A DNA stretch of 5,979 bases from Pedosphaera sp. (lineage in GTDB: Bacteria > Verrucomicrobiota > Verrucomicrobiae > Limisphaerales > Pedosphaeraceae). The stretch covers positions 1 to 5,979 of the forward strand of contig JAQGPB010000326.1 of assembly GCA_028293265.1 (NCBI GenBank). The letters run 5' to 3'. The translations under genes were made by a program, and so were the position numbers. Positions within the stretch are counted from its first letter, which is position 1. Each line of letters opens with the position of its first letter. The notes below the pieces were generated by a model. It made no database searches. It had not been told where the DNA came from and saw only the letters and a program-made list of their open reading frames with translations. This document shows positions 5,649 through 5,979 of the stretch, piece by piece.

Positions 5649-5765
5649 CCATTTGGTCCAGCCAGCCCCATTCCGCCAATTGGAGCTTGGAGCTTGGTTA
5701 TTCTCTGGTGCTTGGAGCTTGGCCGCTTGGAGCTTCTCAAACGGCGCGGAGTTTCTCACCAAATC
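5603..5765. repeat. Imperfect direct repeat, copies 144 bp apart
   Basis: Bases 5603-5621 and 5747-5765 match at 17 of 19 positions (CGGAGTTTC-C/T-C-G/A-CCAAATC). Each is followed, at different spacing, by TGTCCC (5629 and 5785) and then CCCTCA-type units and a CCATT block. The similarity suggests an old duplication of a composite unit containing the CCCTCAA heptamers. Confidence 0.55.
5680..5735. repeat. Heptamer repeat TTGGAGC in three clusters
   Basis: TTGGAGC occurs twice in tandem plus a partial unit at 5680-5697, then again within GCTTGGAGCTTGG (5710-5722) and GCTTGGAGCTT (5726-5735). The core GGAGCTT appears four times in 56 bases. The unit length, seven, equals that of CCCTCAA nearby and of GTTGCGT before the Nif3 gene. 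Confidence 0.75.
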
Positions 5766-5881
5766 TGTACGCCTATTCCTCTCCTGTCCCGCCCTCAGCC
5801 TCAAAACCATTGGCGTACCGCCTTTTTTCACCTATTTCCGCTTTTTTCCGCATAAATAAAAAAATTATAGGGCTATGCACT

Positions 5882-5979
5882 TTATTCCCCCAACCCCACC
5901 GCTTGTGGTTTTCTGCCGCCAACCAACTCGTCGCCTCGCACCGGACCGAGCGCGACCGCTTGTTCGACCAACCGCTGAA
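5882..5979 (-). CDS. C-terminal tail of an unidentified gene (cut by window edge)
   Basis: A frame entering from the right edge ends at TAA (5884-5882) after 31 complete codons. It reads QRLVEQAVALGPVRGDELV, then a G-rich, basic GGRKPQAVGLGE. The helix-like amphipathic start, the G/C bias at third positions (about 21 of 31) and an abrupt change to AT-rich DNA just after the stop all suggest a real gene end. The family cannot be recognised from so little. A plus-strand frame in the same codon register is also open here but looks like a shadow. Confidence 0.5.
   Translation of the reverse strand, partial: QRLVEQAVALGPVRGDELVGGRKPQAVGLGE

Larger units (their letters stand above)
5113..5881. other. 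Gene-poor intergenic region, 769 bp
   Basis: No stretch here looks like a real protein gene. Open frames exist, but they either read through repeats and hairpins or have odd composition rich in Arg, Phe and Trp. The part at 5113-5445 holds structured and operator-like elements facing the 126-aa gene. The part 5500-5822 is a repeat mosaic. The part 5823-5881 is T- and A-rich, and could include the transcription end of the gene entering from the right. About 5160-5280 contains nothing I can identify, except that CCATCCGCGGTTAAAAA (5249-5265) resembles an intergenic repeat I remember from Verrucomicrobiota and Planctomycetes. Confidence 0.6.

Noticed and set aside
5564..5735. Possible CRISPR array
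   Set aside because: The repeats are 7 bp, partly in direct tandem, and lack the 20-40 bp units and uniform spacers of CRISPR; no cas genes are present.
5812..5828. GGCG-TAC-CGCC stem followed by six T, resembling a plus-strand terminator
   Set aside because: The stem is only 4 bp and there is no credible plus-strand gene upstream for it to terminate.
5480..5979. Plus-strand frame from ATG 5480, open to the right edge (over 160 codons)
   Set aside because: It is made of hairpins and heptamer repeats. Its codon register coincides with that of the more protein-like minus-strand tail at 5882-5979, which explains why it stays open.

Overview
The window looks like a chromosomal stretch from a moderately GC-rich, Gram-negative-type bacterium. 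I favour Verrucomicrobiota, perhaps the Pedosphaera/Limisphaera branch. The grounds are indirect: a long SpeA-type arginine decarboxylase, weak or absent Shine-Dalgarno sites at most starts, and intergenic DNA packed with heptamer repeats and GC-rich hairpins of a kind I remember from that phylum. This lineage call is inference; no rRNA or other marker is present.

Layout, left to right. (1) 1-1481, minus strand: biosynthetic arginine decarboxylase (speA), with its C-terminus cut by the left edge. (2) 1482-1678: a divergent intergenic region with a plausible speA promoter and a short heptamer repeat. (3) 1679-2440, plus strand: a Nif3/YbgI-family dinuclear-metal protein, the only confident plus-strand gene. 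It meets the next gene stop-to-stop, 3 bp apart. (4) 3994-2945 then 2932-2444, minus strand: a dipeptide epimerase of the enolase superfamily followed 12 bp later by a VOC (glyoxalase-fold) protein with a possible lipoprotein signal, probably one operon. (5) 5112-4732 then 4698-4156, minus strand: two small proteins that I cannot assign, 33 bp apart, probably a second operon. (6) 5113-5881: about 770 bp with no convincing gene. The half nearer the operon carries a hairpin over the Shine-Dalgarno site, a possible 71-nt three-way-junction fold and an operator-like palindrome. The other half is a mosaic of heptamer repeats, hairpins and an imperfect direct repeat. (7) 5882-5979, minus strand: probable C-terminal tail of another gene cut by the right edge.

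Functionally, the known genes are housekeeping: polyamine synthesis from arginine (SpeA), probable turnover of cell-wall dipeptides (epimerase) and a metal-dependent protein of uncertain physiological role (Nif3). The least explained part is the 4156-5430 block: an unassigned two-gene operon behind a long, structured leader region. That block is the best candidate here for something undescribed, but the case rests on sequence structure alone.
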